Below are positions 11,276-22,050 of a stretch of DNA of 64,000 nt, piece by piece. Source of the stretch: Acipenser ruthenus (Eukaryota; Chordata; Actinopteri; Acipenseriformes; Acipenseridae); assembly GCF_902713425.1 (NCBI RefSeq), contig NC_081201.1, forward strand, positions 13,967,362 to 14,031,361, written 5' to 3'. Every line of letters starts with the position of its first letter. The stretch's first letter is position 1. The notes beneath the pieces are model-generated. The model made no database searches. It worked only from the letters and a program-made list of their open reading frames with translations, and was not told the DNA's origin. A program made the position numbers and the translations under genes.

Positions 11276-13285
11276 GTGTTAGAGAGCCAATTGGAGTGGG
11301 AAACCTGTTCTCGAGTCCGAGCTTCCAAGCTGGATCAAGGGGCTCTTCAAGTCATTCTGCCTGGTTTGGATATGTTACCAGCTTATTCTAGAGAAGAGCT
11401 TCAGCGCAAACAATGCGAAGATGAAGTCCTTTCAAGAATCCTATATTATTTAGGAAGGCAAAAGAGACCATCTAGGCGTGAAAGGTGCAATGAACTAGCA
11501 GGCGTTGTAAGAATGTTAAGGCATTGGGATAAGTTGGCAATAATTGAGGGAACATTGTACCGAGTTTCAAAGGACCCTGTTTCTAAAAAAAAACGGTTCC
11601 AGTATATCCCCTCAGAGTTGCAGAAAGTTGCTTTGGAGGGAGTTCATGACAAGGCAGGCCACCAAGGACAATCGAGAACTGTCTATTTGGCCAGGTACAG
11701 ATTCTTCTGGAACAACATTGACAGGGATGTAAGAGAGTATGTGCGCCACTGTAAGAGGTGTGTCCTTAGTAAAACTCCAGAACCTGAAGCCCGAGCTCCT
11801 TTAAAATCCATCAATACGTCTGCCCCATTAGAACTCGTTTGTTTGGACTGTTGGTTGGCTGAGGATTCGAGTGGTGGTTCTGTTGAAGTACTTGTTATCA
11901 CAGACCACTTTACTAAACTAGCGCATGCCTTCCCTTGCGTGAACCAAACTGCTAGACAAGTTGCCAAGAAACTGTGGGATGGGTTCTTTTGTGTGTACGG
12001 ATTTCCTGCTCGCATACATACGGACCAAGGCACCAATTTCGAGAGTAATCTCATTAAAGAACTGATGGAGGTAGCTGGGGTCCAGAAATCTCATACCACT
12101 CCTTATCACCCTATGGGCAATGGGGGTACTGAAAGGTTTAATCGAACCCTTGGCAACATGATCAGATCCCTTCCTCCTCGGGCCAAACACCGCTGGCCCC
12201 AAATGATCCAAACACTGACATTCGCATATAATTGTACAGCTCATGAAACGACTGGGTTTCCACCATTTTATTTAATGTTCGGCAGAACCCCGCAGTTACC
12301 AGTTGATGTTATATTGAAAAGTGTCTCGCAAGATGATGGGATTGTTGACTACGAGGGCTATGTGACACGTTTGAGAGAAGATTTACAGGAGGCTGTACAA
12401 GTGGCCCAAAAACATGCTGAGAAAGGGCAGAAACGCCAAGCTGACGGTTACAACAAAAAGGTTAGAGGTGCACCTGTGGAATTGGGAGACAGGGTCTTGC
12501 TGGCTAACAAAGGAGAGAAAGGAAAAAGGAAGCTGGCGGATAAATGGGAACCTGTATTGTACACAGTTGTTGAGAAGAACTCTCAGATTCACACTTACAA
12601 GATTAAAAATGTGTCAACAGGGCAGGAGAAGGTTGTGCATCGGAACCTCATTATGCCTGCTAACTTCTTACCACTGGATTTGGAAAAGGATAGTGAAACC
12701 ACTGAATTGTCTACTTTGTCTGAAGATGAACAGGACGTACCAAATGATGGTCAACAAGAAAGGGAAATCAACATTCCAGAGGAAGATCAGAGCAGAAGGA
12801 CAAGTGAATGGATTGAACAGTTGCCAACAAACCGGGGGCATGAGGGGGGTAATGAAGATTTCAATCATGAAGCTTCGAAGGTTGACGAATCTTCAAGTCA
12901 AAGGACAGATGAGCTGGGTGGACAATCAGATTGTTTTTCGGCATGCTCTGATCAATCCCATGTAACAATAGAGAGGAGTATCGAACAAACAAATCGAAGC
13001 AATAGTTGTCTCTCCACCTCAATTGTAACAGGGTATGTTAACTTAGCTAATGAGGCATACCATGAGGATGCTAATTGTACTGTTCATTCAGCTCCGTCTA
13101 TTGGCTCTTGTGATGGTAGCACAGTCAAGAGTCCTATCAGAGAGGGGGTAGTTAGAACACGCTTTGGTAGACTAATCAAACCAGTTAACAAACTCATCTA
13201 CAACATGACTAACCAAGAACATGTTAGGGTAGCAGGGTCAGTTCACAAGTTTGTTGATACTATTTCAGGAATATTCAAAAGTTAA
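11276..13285 (+). pseudogene. gypsy A integrase
   Basis: The 669-residue frame has an HHCC zinc finger (HDKAGHQGQSRTVYLARYR through HCKRCVLSK, about residues 123-165) and the DDE core with LVCLDCWLAED, IHTDQGTNFES and NGGTERFNRTL. A C-terminal region with GDRVLLANKGEKGKRKLADK resembles the gypsy integrase C-terminal domain. It is followed by an acidic, serine-rich tail of about 200 residues that I do not recognise. It is a fossil. Confidence 0.85.
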
Positions 13286-13435
13286 TTTGAGTTGTTGTAT
13301 TTCTGTTTGTTTTTTTGTCAAGTTATACAGAACATAAAGCTGGAGTAAAGTAGGAGTTGGATTTGAGATTTGTGTGTGATCTGTACTGTGTCAAGTTGAA
13401 AGAGGGCTGTGTTGTAAAATAGGGTGCAGATAAGA
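13286..13435. other. short untranslated remnant after element A
   Basis: About 150 bases between the end of the gypsy integrase frame and the L2 LINE. I see no LTR terminus or purine tract here, so the right side of element A is probably lost. Confidence 0.4.
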
Positions 13436-14830
13436 GCAAAATAAAGCACATTTACATGAAGGGTGATAGTGTCCCAGGATACAAACAGAGGAGTTCTACA
13501 GGTGCTCTTTGAAGAGGTGAGTCTTGAGGAGGCGCCAGAATGTGGTCAGGGACTGGGCAGTCCTGACATCTGTAGGAAGGTCATTCCACCACTGCGGAGC
13601 AAGGGTGGAGAAGGAGCGGGCTCTGGAGGCAGGGGAGCATAGCGGAGGTAGAGCTAGTCTTCTAGTGCAGGCGGAGCGGAGAGGTCAAGTGGGGTGTAGG
13701 GAGAGATGAGGGTCTGGAGGTAGCTGGGTGCAGTCTGGTCAAGGCATCTGTAGGCTAGTACAAGAGTCTTGAACTGGATGCGAGCGGTGATCGGGAGCCA
13801 GTGGAGCGAGCAGAGAAGTGGAGTAGCGTGGGCGAAGCGAGGCAGAGAGAACACCAGGCGGGCAGCAGAGTTCTGGATGAGCTGGAGCGGACGGGTGGCG
13901 GATGCAGGGAGGCCAGCCAGGAGGGAGTTGCAGTAGTCTAGGCGGGAGAGTACCAGGGCCTGGACCAGGAGCTGGGTAGCATAGTTGGTGAGGAAGGGTC
14001 GGATTCTTCGGCTGTTGCTCAGGAAGAGTGCGTGCCAGAGTGGAGATGTGCTGGGAATAAGAGAGGCAGGGGTCCAGGGTGACTCCAAGGTTCTTAGCTG
14101 AGGAAGAGGGAGAGATTATGGTAGATTCCAGAGGAACAGAGATAGAGAGATCAGAGGAGGGGGAGGAGGAGGGAAAGAAAAGGAGGTCAGATTTAGAGAG
14201 GTTGAGTTTGAGGTGATGCAAGTGCATCCAGGAGGAAATAGCAGACAGACAGGTAGAGATACGGGAGGAGATGGTGGAGTCAGAGGTGGGGAAGGAGAGG
14301 AAAATCTGAGCATCATCAGCATAGAAATGGTATGAGAAACCATAGGATGCGATGAGGGGGCCCAGGGAGCAGGTGTAGAGAGAGAACAGGAGAGGACCGA
14401 AGACTGACCCTTGGGGGACTCCAGTTAAGAGAGGGTGAGGTGTGGAGGTTGCTCCACGCCAGGTTACCTGGTAAGTGCGGTTGGAGAGGTAGGAGGAGAA
14501 CCAGGCCAGAGCAGTGCCAGAGATCCCCAGGTCAGCAAGAGATGATAGTAGAATAGAGTGATCAACAGTGTCAAAGGCAGCAGAGAGGTCGAGGAGAATT
14601 AGGACAGAGGAGAGAGAGGCAGCTCGGGCACACTTAAGTGAGTTGGTGACAGACAGGAGGGCGGTTTCAGTGGAGTGAGCAGAGCGGAAGCCAGATTGGA
14701 GAGGGTCAAGCAGAGAGTGGTTGGACAGGAAAGCAGAGAGCTGGCGGTGTACAGTCCGCTCGAGGGTTTTGGAGAGGAAGGGTAGGAGGGAGACAGGACG
14801 GTAGACAGGACAGTACTTGTAGAAGTATTG
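13436..14830 (-). mobile_element. L2-clade LINE, 5'-truncated, minus strand
   Basis: Reading the minus strand, the RT domain shows [29 protein letters not shown] and the catalytic FYADDAQIF. The C-terminal region follows, with [15 protein letters not shown] and [16 protein letters not shown]. These are characteristic of the L2 (Maui-like) clade. The copy is truncated at the 5' side near 14830 and lacks the 3' tail seen in the second copy at 24350-24421. Frame changes break the open reading into pieces. It directly abuts the end of the gypsy element. Confidence 0.88.
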
Positions 14831-15019
14831 GCTGAAGTAAGTGAGATTTATGGGGGGTGAATGTAGTGGAGAAGATATACTGTTTATATATTAATAAATC
14901 TCACTGAAACGCCAAAGTACTGTTTATTTAATGCACTGAACTTTGTTTTTGTTCATTAGATCAATAAAGTTGTATACAAATTGCATTCTGGGAAAGATAA
15001 TGGGTGGTGTATTGGGAGT

Positions 15020-15497
15020 GAGATTGTTTTTCTGCCTCTCTCAATATGGCTTCCTGCTGAGAGGTACGTGTTATCTTTCTCTCTAAAAGAAAGTTGGAAA
15101 AAAAACGTTTTTGTCATCTGATCACTCAACGTGATCGTATATGTTTTATTTTGTAACCACTTAATAAAGTATTTGCTGTGTATAAGAAAAACGATGAACA
15201 TGTAAATTAGAGAATTTAGCTTTGTTAATTTCTTTTTGTTAACATGTGCTCTACCGTTTTGTTTTATATAGAGCTGGTTCAGTGTAGACTGCTATTTATC
15301 GGTAATCAGATTTAACAATGGTAAAAAAGGAAAAAAAGAAAGGAAGGAAAGTTAAGTGAGAGAATATTTTTGTTATGATTAATTGCCAATTATTATTTAA
15401 TGTTTTGTTTGGTTGTGTTGGTTTCTCCACAGCGAATGCAGAGTGGTAAGTACTTACTGTGCAGCAGGCTTTATTTTCTTTATTTTATTTCTCTCAG
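15020..15497 (+). other. intron-bearing non-coding unit (source copy)
   Basis: Block 15020-15063 (44 bases, ending CTGCTGAGAG) is followed by GTACGTG, a good splice donor. The block resuming at 15433 (CGAATGCAGAGTGG) is preceded by TTTCTCCACAG, a good acceptor. The interval 15064-15432 is 369 bases and starts GT and ends AG. A second donor-like GTATGTG follows at 15498. The blocks reappear joined at 15760. No long open frame is present, so the product, if any, is probably non-coding RNA. Confidence 0.6.
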
Positions 15498-15759
15498 GTA
15501 TGTGTTCTAAAAGTTTTCATGTATATGTACATATGGGGGAAATGTTTATTAATTTAAAATAATGTTCTGTTTACATACAATACATGTATAATTAGGCTAA
15601 GTGAAATTGCAGTGTATGGAAAGTAATATTTTGAATGACGATTTTACAATCTCTTTGAAGTTGCAATTGTGTACGTTGTTATAATATATATATATATGTA
15701 TATATATGTACATTTACAGGTATGTAAGGTAGGTATGTAAATTATGCACTGTAAAGAGG

Positions 15760-15905
15760 GAGATTGTTTTTCTGCCTCTCTCAATATGGCTTCCTGCTGA
15801 GAGCGAATGCAGAGTGGAGAGTACTTACTGTGCAGCAGGCTTTATTTTTATTTTCTTTATTTTATTTCTCTCAGTTCTCTCAGAATAAAGCTGCAAGACT
15901 TCAGT
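15760..15905 (+). repeat. spliced copy of the 15020-15497 unit
   Basis: 15760-15803 repeats 15020-15063, and from 15804 the sequence goes straight into a match for 15433-15497, so exactly the GT-AG interval is missing. The match ends near 15874 at CTCTCAG, the place where the source copy has its second donor. It then continues TTCTCTCAGAATAAAGC, which includes a poly(A)-signal-like AATAAA at 15884. This is what an RNA-mediated copy looks like. An LTR-like origin is an alternative. Confidence 0.6.
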
Positions 15906-16203
15906 TTGTGTCTGGTGGTTCTTTAATATCCTGAAGGGAAAAAATACACAACGCATCGTACACGAAGACGTCTATTACATGAGCAAGCGTACTAAGTTAG
16001 CCTTATACTTCATAGTACTGTACTATGTTAGTCCACGTAAAGAGGATCATCTCACGTTCGATTTGGTACGCTGCTGCAATCAGGATCATGTTTAGTCCGT
16101 ATGATCCACCTGCGGTGATTATGGTCTGGTACGCTGCAATACGGGATTAACAAGGGTACTAACTTTAGTCCAAGCAAGTGGACTAAACCTGCTTAATCCA
16201 CAC
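15906..16203. other. unassigned DNA before the LINE
   Basis: No gene is seen. The word GGTACGCTGC occurs twice (near 16064 and 16130), and TTAGTCCA/TGGACTAA words near 16165-16190 form a small inverted pair. This could be a small DNA element, but its ends are not clear. Confidence 0.3.
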
Positions 16204-16541
16204 TAATGGATAATTGCAAAGCATACAACATGGTTTATTTAGATTTCCAGAAAGCTTTTGACAAAGTCCTGCATAAAAGATTAATTCTCAAATTGAACAC
16301 AGTAGGGATTCAAGGAAATGCATGCACATGGATTGGGGCATGCATTAGGGAGTGGTTAACATGTAGAAAACAGAAGTACTGATTAGAGGAGAAACCTCAA
16401 AATGGAGGTAACCAGTGGTGTACCACAGGGATCAGTATTAGGTCCTCTGCTATTCCTCATCTACATTAATGATTTAGATTCTGGTATAGTAAGCAAACTT
16501 GTTAAATTTGCAGACGACACAAAAATAGGAGGAGTGGAAAA
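16204..16541 (+). mobile_element. CR1-like LINE (plus), left part
   Basis: This is RT-domain sequence of the CR1-like LINE family abundant in the window: MVYLDFQKAFDKVLHKRLIL, then shifted frames through the VPQGS region and the LVKFADDTK region. At 16541 it is cut by the DIRS-like element. Matching LINE sequence resumes at 22600, immediately after the DIRS right end. 5'-truncated. Confidence 0.85.
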
Positions 16542-16694
16542 TGAAATTTATAATTAAAGTTCGGGAGGCGGGTCAGACACCAATCTCCGCATCACCAAAT
16601 TGAATCATTCAATTTACACATTAGCTAATTTAAATTGTTCGCACTATAAATACCATCTTCAGTTATCTCTCAGTTGCGTTTTGATTTCATCGTA
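16542..16694 (+). repeat. DIRS split repeat A1
   Basis: Starts TGAAATTTATAATTAAAGTT and ends TTTCATCGTA. It is nearly identical to A2 at 22230-22382. It is the left terminus of the element. Confidence 0.88.
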
Positions 16695-17159
16695 CATGCA
16701 CGTATTATGGTCAGTATTCTGAATTATTCCGTTTCAGCGGAGCCGAGATCCACGCAACCAGTTCAAACAGCCCTCCCCATGACAACTTTGGTCGGCGGTA
16801 TTACCATTCCAAACTTCTCTTCCCAGATGTCTGCTTCTCCTGCCTGCCATGGCTCCTGCCAGGCCACTCGTTCCTCTGCAACTCCTGACATCAGAGACTG
16901 GACGATCTCCCGGCTCCAGCTTTATCTTCGTAGCAACAACATCCCATTCAAATCTACAGCACGTAAGGAGAATTTGTTTACTTTATTTCATCCTTCCCGT
17001 CGCAGGCGCTATGACGTCAGCACTGATCGCTGCTTTACCCAGTGTTGCCAAGTCTCACGACAAAACAAGCCCAACCCATGTCAGTATGGGTGTTTTTACA
17101 AATTCCAACCCGCGACTCAAGAAACAAGCCCAATTTTCGCGTATTATAAGCGGGCTTGA
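16674..17159 (+). pseudogene. DIRS gag-like frame with SAP-like motif
   Basis: The frame contains DWTISRLQLYLRSNNIPFKS followed by a basic stretch ending RKENLFTLF, about residues 78-108. The pattern of spaced leucines and a late lysine-glutamate resembles a SAP DNA-binding motif. The frame begins inside the A1 repeat. The downstream sequence drifts into another frame. Fossil; the gag assignment is by position. Confidence 0.5.
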
Positions 17160-17299
17160 AACACCTCACCCGCACCGACTGCATCTCCACGAAGCGCGTC
17201 TACTACCGGAAATATCCGAAAGCAGGACCATCGCACCTGTCAATCAAAGGCTCATTCAGCAGTTCCTGAGCATTCTGGCTCCAACTATAACCTTTCAGG

Positions 17300-18205
17300 T
17301 TACCTCCCCTCACTGCAGGCGTCCAGCAGGCCCCTGCAGTGACCTCTTTGGCCACTATGGGCGTCCAGCAGGCCCTCATAGTGATCCTTTCTCTGTGAAA
17401 TGCTTTTCTTTCTGCGCTTCAGCAGTTTTGAGCATTTGTATCCAGAGATTGTTATTACAGTTAGGAGCGGCTGCTCCCGCGATCTATCCTGGGGTTTCGA
17501 CACCCGCCACTGTTGTATAATATGCATCTGTAACCTTTCTGGTTACACCCCCTCATCACTGCAGGCGTCCAGCAGGCCCCTGCAGTGACCTCTTTGGCCA
17601 CTATGGGCGTCCAGCAGGCCCCCATAGTGCTCCCTTCACCTCCAACTATAACCTTTCTGGTTCCCTTCCCTCACTGCAGGCGTCCAGCAGGCCCCTGCAG
17701 TGACCACTTTGGCCACTATGGGCGTCCAGCAGGCCCCCATAGTGCTCCCTTCACCTCCAACTATAACCTTTCTGGTTCCCTTCCCTCACTGCAGGCGTCC
17801 AGCAGGCCCCTGCAGTGACCTCTTTGGCCACTATGGGCATCCAGCAGGCCCCCATAGTGCTCCCTTCACCTCCAACTATAACCTTTCTGGTTCCTTTCCC
17901 TCACTGCAGGCGTCCAGCAGGCCCCGGCAGTGACCTCTTTGGCCACTATGGGCGTCCAGCAGGCCCCCATAGTGCTCCCTTCACCTCCAACTATAACCTT
18001 TCTGGTTCCCTTCCCTCACTGCAGGCGTCCAGCAGGCCCCTGCAGTGACCTCTTTGGCCACTATGGGCATCCAGCAGGCCCCCATAGTGCTCCCTTCACC
18101 TCCAACTATAACCTTTCTGGTTCCTTTCCCTCACTGCAGGCGTCCAGCAGGCCCCGGCAGTGACCTCTTTGGCCACTATGGGCGTCCAGCAGGCCCTCAT
18201 AGTGA
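17300..18205 (+). repeat. 115-bp tandem array of paired hairpins with a shared loop
   Basis: Each 115-bp unit holds two perfect stem-loops. One has stem CACTGCAGG/CCTGCAGTG and the other CACTATGGG/CCCATAGTG. Both have the same 13-base loop CGTCCAGCAGGCC. One separate pair lies at about 17307-17375. Six pairs follow from about 17555 with a 115-base step. 115 is not a multiple of three, so the array is not kept for a reading frame. Three more pairs lie in the nested fragment at 19574-20117. Some changes keep pairing as G-U (for example the CTCATAGTG right arm at about 17367 and 18197). Confidence 0.9.
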
Positions 18206-18469
18206 TTCTTTATCTGTGAAATGCTTATCTTTCTGCTCATCGGCAGTTTTGCGCATTTGTATCCAAAGATTGTTTTGCCAGATTTGTAATAACTTCATTG
18301 AAGGAACCTGTGCTATTCCACCTGTAACTTCCTTCATTTCCGCTCACCGTAACTCCATCACACCCAGCATCAACAGTCCCTCACGAAGATTGCTCCCTGC
18401 AATATGCAAATCGACCACGCCATATTCTTAATCAAAATTGCTGGGAAAAAAGCATGACTGGCTAAAGCC

Positions 18470-18611
18470 AATATATCAAATACATTTAAAATCATGCCCA
18501 TTGAGCCTGTCCTCAGGGGATTGTATTTTTTATATTTCCACTTTTCTGTCCGGTTCCTCTCCTACTAAACGCAATCTTCTGTCCCTCCTAGGCCATTTAA
18601 ACTACATGGGA
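18470..18611 (+). pseudogene. DIRS reverse transcriptase, end of domain
   Basis: A short stretch with KRNLLSLLGHLNY resembles the connection after the RT domain in DIRS-type elements. It lies immediately left of the inserted minus-strand LINE. Most of the RT domain was not recognised by eye. Fossil. Confidence 0.5.
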
Positions 18612-20257
18612 GCATGGGAGGATTTGCAAACAAGAGGAGGCCATTCAGCCCATCTTGCTCGTTTCGGTTAGTAGATTATTGATCTCCGAGTATCATCAAG
18701 AAGCTTCTTGAAGGATCCCAGGGTGTCGGCTTCAACATTACTAAGTTGGTTCCAGACCCTCACAATTCTTAGTGTAAAAAAGTGCCTCCTATTTTCTGTT
18801 CTGAATGCCCCTTTATCTAATTTCCATTTGTGACCCTGGTCCTGGTTCAAAAAGTCTCCTGGGTTGACTTTGTCAATACCTTTTAGGATTTTGAATGCTT
18901 GAATCCGATCACCGCGTAGTCTTTGTTCAAGTCTGAATAGCTTCATTTCTTTTGGCCTGTCTCCATATGACATGCCTTTTAAATCCAGTGCAATTCTGGT
19001 TGCTCTTCTTTGCACTCTTTCTAGAGCAGCAATATCCTTTTTTTAACGAGGTGACCAGAAATGAACACAATATTCTAGGTGAGGTCTTACTCATGCATTG
19101 TAAAGTTTTAACATTACTTCCCTTGATTTTAAATGCAACACTTTTCACAATATATCCGAGCATCTTGTTGGCCTTTTTACAGCTTCCCCACATTGTCTAG
19201 ATGAAGACATATCTGAGTCAACATAAACTCCTAGGTCTTTTTCAAAGATTCCTTCAATTTCAGTATCTTCCATATGATATTTATAATGCACATTTTTCTT
19301 GCCTGTGTGCAGTACTTTACACTAATCTATTAAATGTCATTTGCCATGTGCTTGCCCAGTTCTGAATGCTGTCTAGATCATTTTGAATGACCTTCGCTGC
19401 TGCAACAGTGTTTGCCACTCCACCTATTTTTGTGTTGTGTGCAAATTTAACAAGTTTGCTTACTATGCCAGAATCTAAATCATTATGCAGATTAAGAATA
19501 GCAGAGGACCTAATGCTGATCCCTGTGATACACCACTGGTTACCTCGCTCCTTTTTGATGTCTCCTCTAATCAGTAATTACAGTTCAGAGCGGCTGCTCC
19601 CGCGTTCCCCACCCCCCATCACTGCAGGCATCCAGCAGGCCCCTGCAGTGACCTTTCCGGCCACTATGGGCGTCCAGCAGGCCCCCATAGTGCTCCCTTC
19701 ACCTCCAACTATAACCTTTCAGGTTACCTCTCCTTACTGCAGACATCCAGCAGGCCCCTGCAGTGACCTCGCTGGCCACTATGGGCGTCCAGCAGGCCCC
19801 CATAGTGCTCCCTTCTCTGTAAAACGGTTTTCTACCAGCTGCGAGCTTCAACAGGGCCCCACAGCCCCCTTCTATTCCTTACCTCCGTGGTCTTTCAAAT
19901 GTAACCTTTTTGGTTACCCTCCCCTCACTGCAGGCATTCAGCAGGCCCCTGCAGTGACCTCCCTGGCCGCCATGGGTGTCCAGCATGATCCCATAGTGGT
20001 CTCTTCTCTGTTTCTTCTTTCAGCTTATCGGCAGTTTATTCAAACACTTTCAAAACCATGGCCATTTCTTTGAATATCAGTCAGGGCTGCAATACTGCAT
20101 ACTCTGGAGGCATTCTGTTTTCTACACGTTAACTACTCCCTAATCCACGTGCATGCATTTCCTCGAATCCCTACTGCGTTCAGTTTGAGAAATTAATCTT
20201 TTATGTGGGACTTTGTCAAAAGCTTTCTGGAAATTTTAAATAAACCATGTCATATGC
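18612..20257 (-). mobile_element. CR1-like LINE (minus) inserted in the DIRS element
   Basis: The minus strand encodes the family C-terminal region (for example ENRRHFFTLRIVRVWNQLSN and NKMLGYIVKSVAFKIKGSN) and, beyond 19193, RT sequence. The 3' end lies at about 18612 and the 5' truncation at about 20257. It is more diverged than the copies at 22.8, 31.5 and 60.6 kb, with frame shifts and small deletions. It sits at the RT/RNase H boundary of the DIRS element and is split at 19573/20118. Confidence 0.85.
19574..20117 (+). mobile_element. second DIRS-family fragment inside the minus LINE
   Basis: The fragment begins like the DIRS sequence at 17455 (ATTACAGTT, GCGGCTGCTCCCGCG) and carries three more hairpin pairs with the same stems and loop, near 19618, 19734 and 19924. 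It separates LINE sequence that is continuous in the copy at 34970. It therefore arrived after the LINE, from a relative of the surrounding DIRS element. Confidence 0.75.
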
Positions 20258-20426
20258 TTTGCAATTTGTACGCAATGAGGATAAATCCTCGAGGCAGAGC
20301 TTTTATCTCCTACCTTCTCTCTATTTGATCCTTTCTGTCGATTCCCTCAATGATGTCATACTCATGGTTTGGTTCCTTTTTTTTCTCAAGGAATTCCGCC
20401 TGTGGGAGCTCCTACTAAAAGAAAGG

Positions 20427-20930
20427 AATGGCAGTACTTTTTACGACAACTGTCTCCTGCTGCACAAAGACATTCAACCGTTCAAAGATGCAGCTCCCTC
20501 TCTTGGCTTTGGAGGATACTACAAGGGAAAATTGGTTTTCTGCTTCATGGCCCAACGAATTCAGCATTATTCCTATAACCGATCACTCCTCGTCATTGCG
20601 CAAAATGTGTCCATTTGCTGTAGCCGCACTCCTTTTGGGGGTCTTCCTGGGCTCAAAATCCATTCTTCTCCACTCACAATTCACCTACAGTCTAAATCTT
20701 TAACAAGGTCGTTCATTCTCCCACCATATAATGAGAATATTCAGAAGGATTACCTGTTTATCTGTTACTCCTCAGTTAATTTTCAGAGCTCAACACATTC
20801 TCGGCCACCTGAATATAATCGATTCTCTTTCTTGTTTCCAAACGCAGAGATTCAGAGCATTGGCTTCCGAAGACGACCTCCTGCAAACTCAGAATCCTCA
20901 TTTTTCAGACCTGACATTCATGTGAGCCAC
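20427..20930 (+). pseudogene. DIRS RNase H region
   Basis: In alternating frames this encodes DAAPSLGFGGYYKGK, the RNase H start typical of DIRS-like elements. RAQHILGHLNIIDSLSCFQ and a region through RFRALASEDDLL follow, matching the RNase H end. The region directly follows the LINE insertion. Fossil with several breaks. Confidence 0.7.
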
Positions 20931-21400
20931 CTGCTGCATTCCCTGATTTCTGCAGGCTCAAGAAACAACTCTTCTCAGCATCATTCCCCGCTCACTGCAA
21001 ATGTACTGGTCATCCTGGAATTGATTTAAAAATTCACTTTGCATTCAACATTCCTTTCCATCATTTTAAGTGCCCATAGCGTCATCCTATTTTATGTCCC
21101 TTAAGAACAGAGCTATAAGATTTGAATTTCTGGCATCAAGTTTTTCTACAAACTCAACTCAATTTCAGTGTCCCAGCTCTACACTCTGCAATTCACAAAT
21201 TTCACTAATCCTGAAAGGGCTTCAACTATCAATCTCTTTCTCCTCCTGCTTGCCTACCTATTGCCATCAATGTACTCTCTTGGTGCCTCTCATCTGCTCC
21301 AGCTAATCCTGCCTGTTTTAGATAAAACCTTAAAGCTCTTTCTCTTAGCCGCCTTGGGTTCCCATAGGTGCTGGGAGTCTACATAGCTCTCAAATTCAAC
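20931..21400 (+). pseudogene. probable DIRS tyrosine recombinase remnant
   Basis: The position after RNase H, where the DIRS order carries its recombinase, and the stretch LKGLQLSISFSSCLPTYCHQ suggest a decayed tyrosine recombinase. I cannot see the catalytic R-H-R-Y set, so this is mainly an inference from order. Confidence 0.4.
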
Positions 21401-22050
21401 CCACAGATTCACCCCTTAATCTCTGACCTAGCAGTCCCCTCATCTGATACCCTTTCCTTCCTGCTCAAAAGAAGTAAAACGGACCAGGAAGATTAGAGAA
21501 AGCTTTTCAATTTTGTTTATAAATTAAACTCCCATATGTTGGCCCATATGACCCCTTTCTCTCTTGTCTATCTCCATCTTTCTCAGGGCGCATCACCCTC
21601 AGGGCTGCTGTTTATTAATGAAAACTGAACAATCGTCGTCCAACATTTGTTGTTCTTTCACCTTTTCACCTGATTTATTTCCAGGTCTGGATTCGCAGCT
21701 GAGTAGTTTTCCGGTCCTTCCTTCAGAATCGTAGCAGCTTTTTCCCACGGAGTTCCAGACTCTTTTATCAAACGGTTAGGTTGTTGATCCTCCAGTGCTT
21801 ACCAAGTTTACATTATAACAAATATTATGGAGCCTAAAAATGCTTTTACAGAAATGTGCTCTTAAGTGTTAATAGCCTGCCTGGAGGAAGGGCAATCGAA
21901 TCAGCCATGGATTCCCAGAGGTTTATTTCCCAAAAATGGGTTTTGTTTTCCTCTCCTGCATGCTGATGATCATTTGTTAAAGGTTGGCTAAACCTTCAAG
22001 TGGGCTATATTCAATTCTAATTGTGGCATGGAGACCGGCTTGTTCTTTTT
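21401..22050 (+). other. DIRS 3' untranslated region
   Basis: No reading frame is recognised between the recombinase remnant and repeat B1. The sequence is pyrimidine-rich in its first half. Confidence 0.45.

Larger units (their letters stand above)
2740..13285 (+). mobile_element. Ty3/gypsy element A, broken, host of a nested element
   Basis: Plus-strand parts in order are a gag-type zinc knuckle and retropepsin (2743-3420), then, beyond the nested Gmr1-like element, reverse transcriptase, RNase H and integrase (9596-13285). This is the usual gypsy order RT-RH-IN. No convincing LTRs were found on either side. The left end is replaced by a SINE and a C tract, and the right end runs into an L2 LINE. 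It is a fossil with a few breaks besides the large nested insertion. Confidence 0.85.

Noticed and set aside
15020-15905. Pair of LTRs of a retrovirus-like element
   Set aside because: The difference between the copies is one clean GT-AG interval, which fits splicing better. An LTR-like origin is kept as an alternative, since AATAAA and a U5-like end follow.
17585-18431. Series of overlapping 77-residue open frames with MTSLATMGVQQAP starts, as a repeat protein
   Set aside because: The frames arise because the 115-bp repeat happens to lack stops. Each unit shifts the frame, and the bases are better explained by the conserved hairpins.
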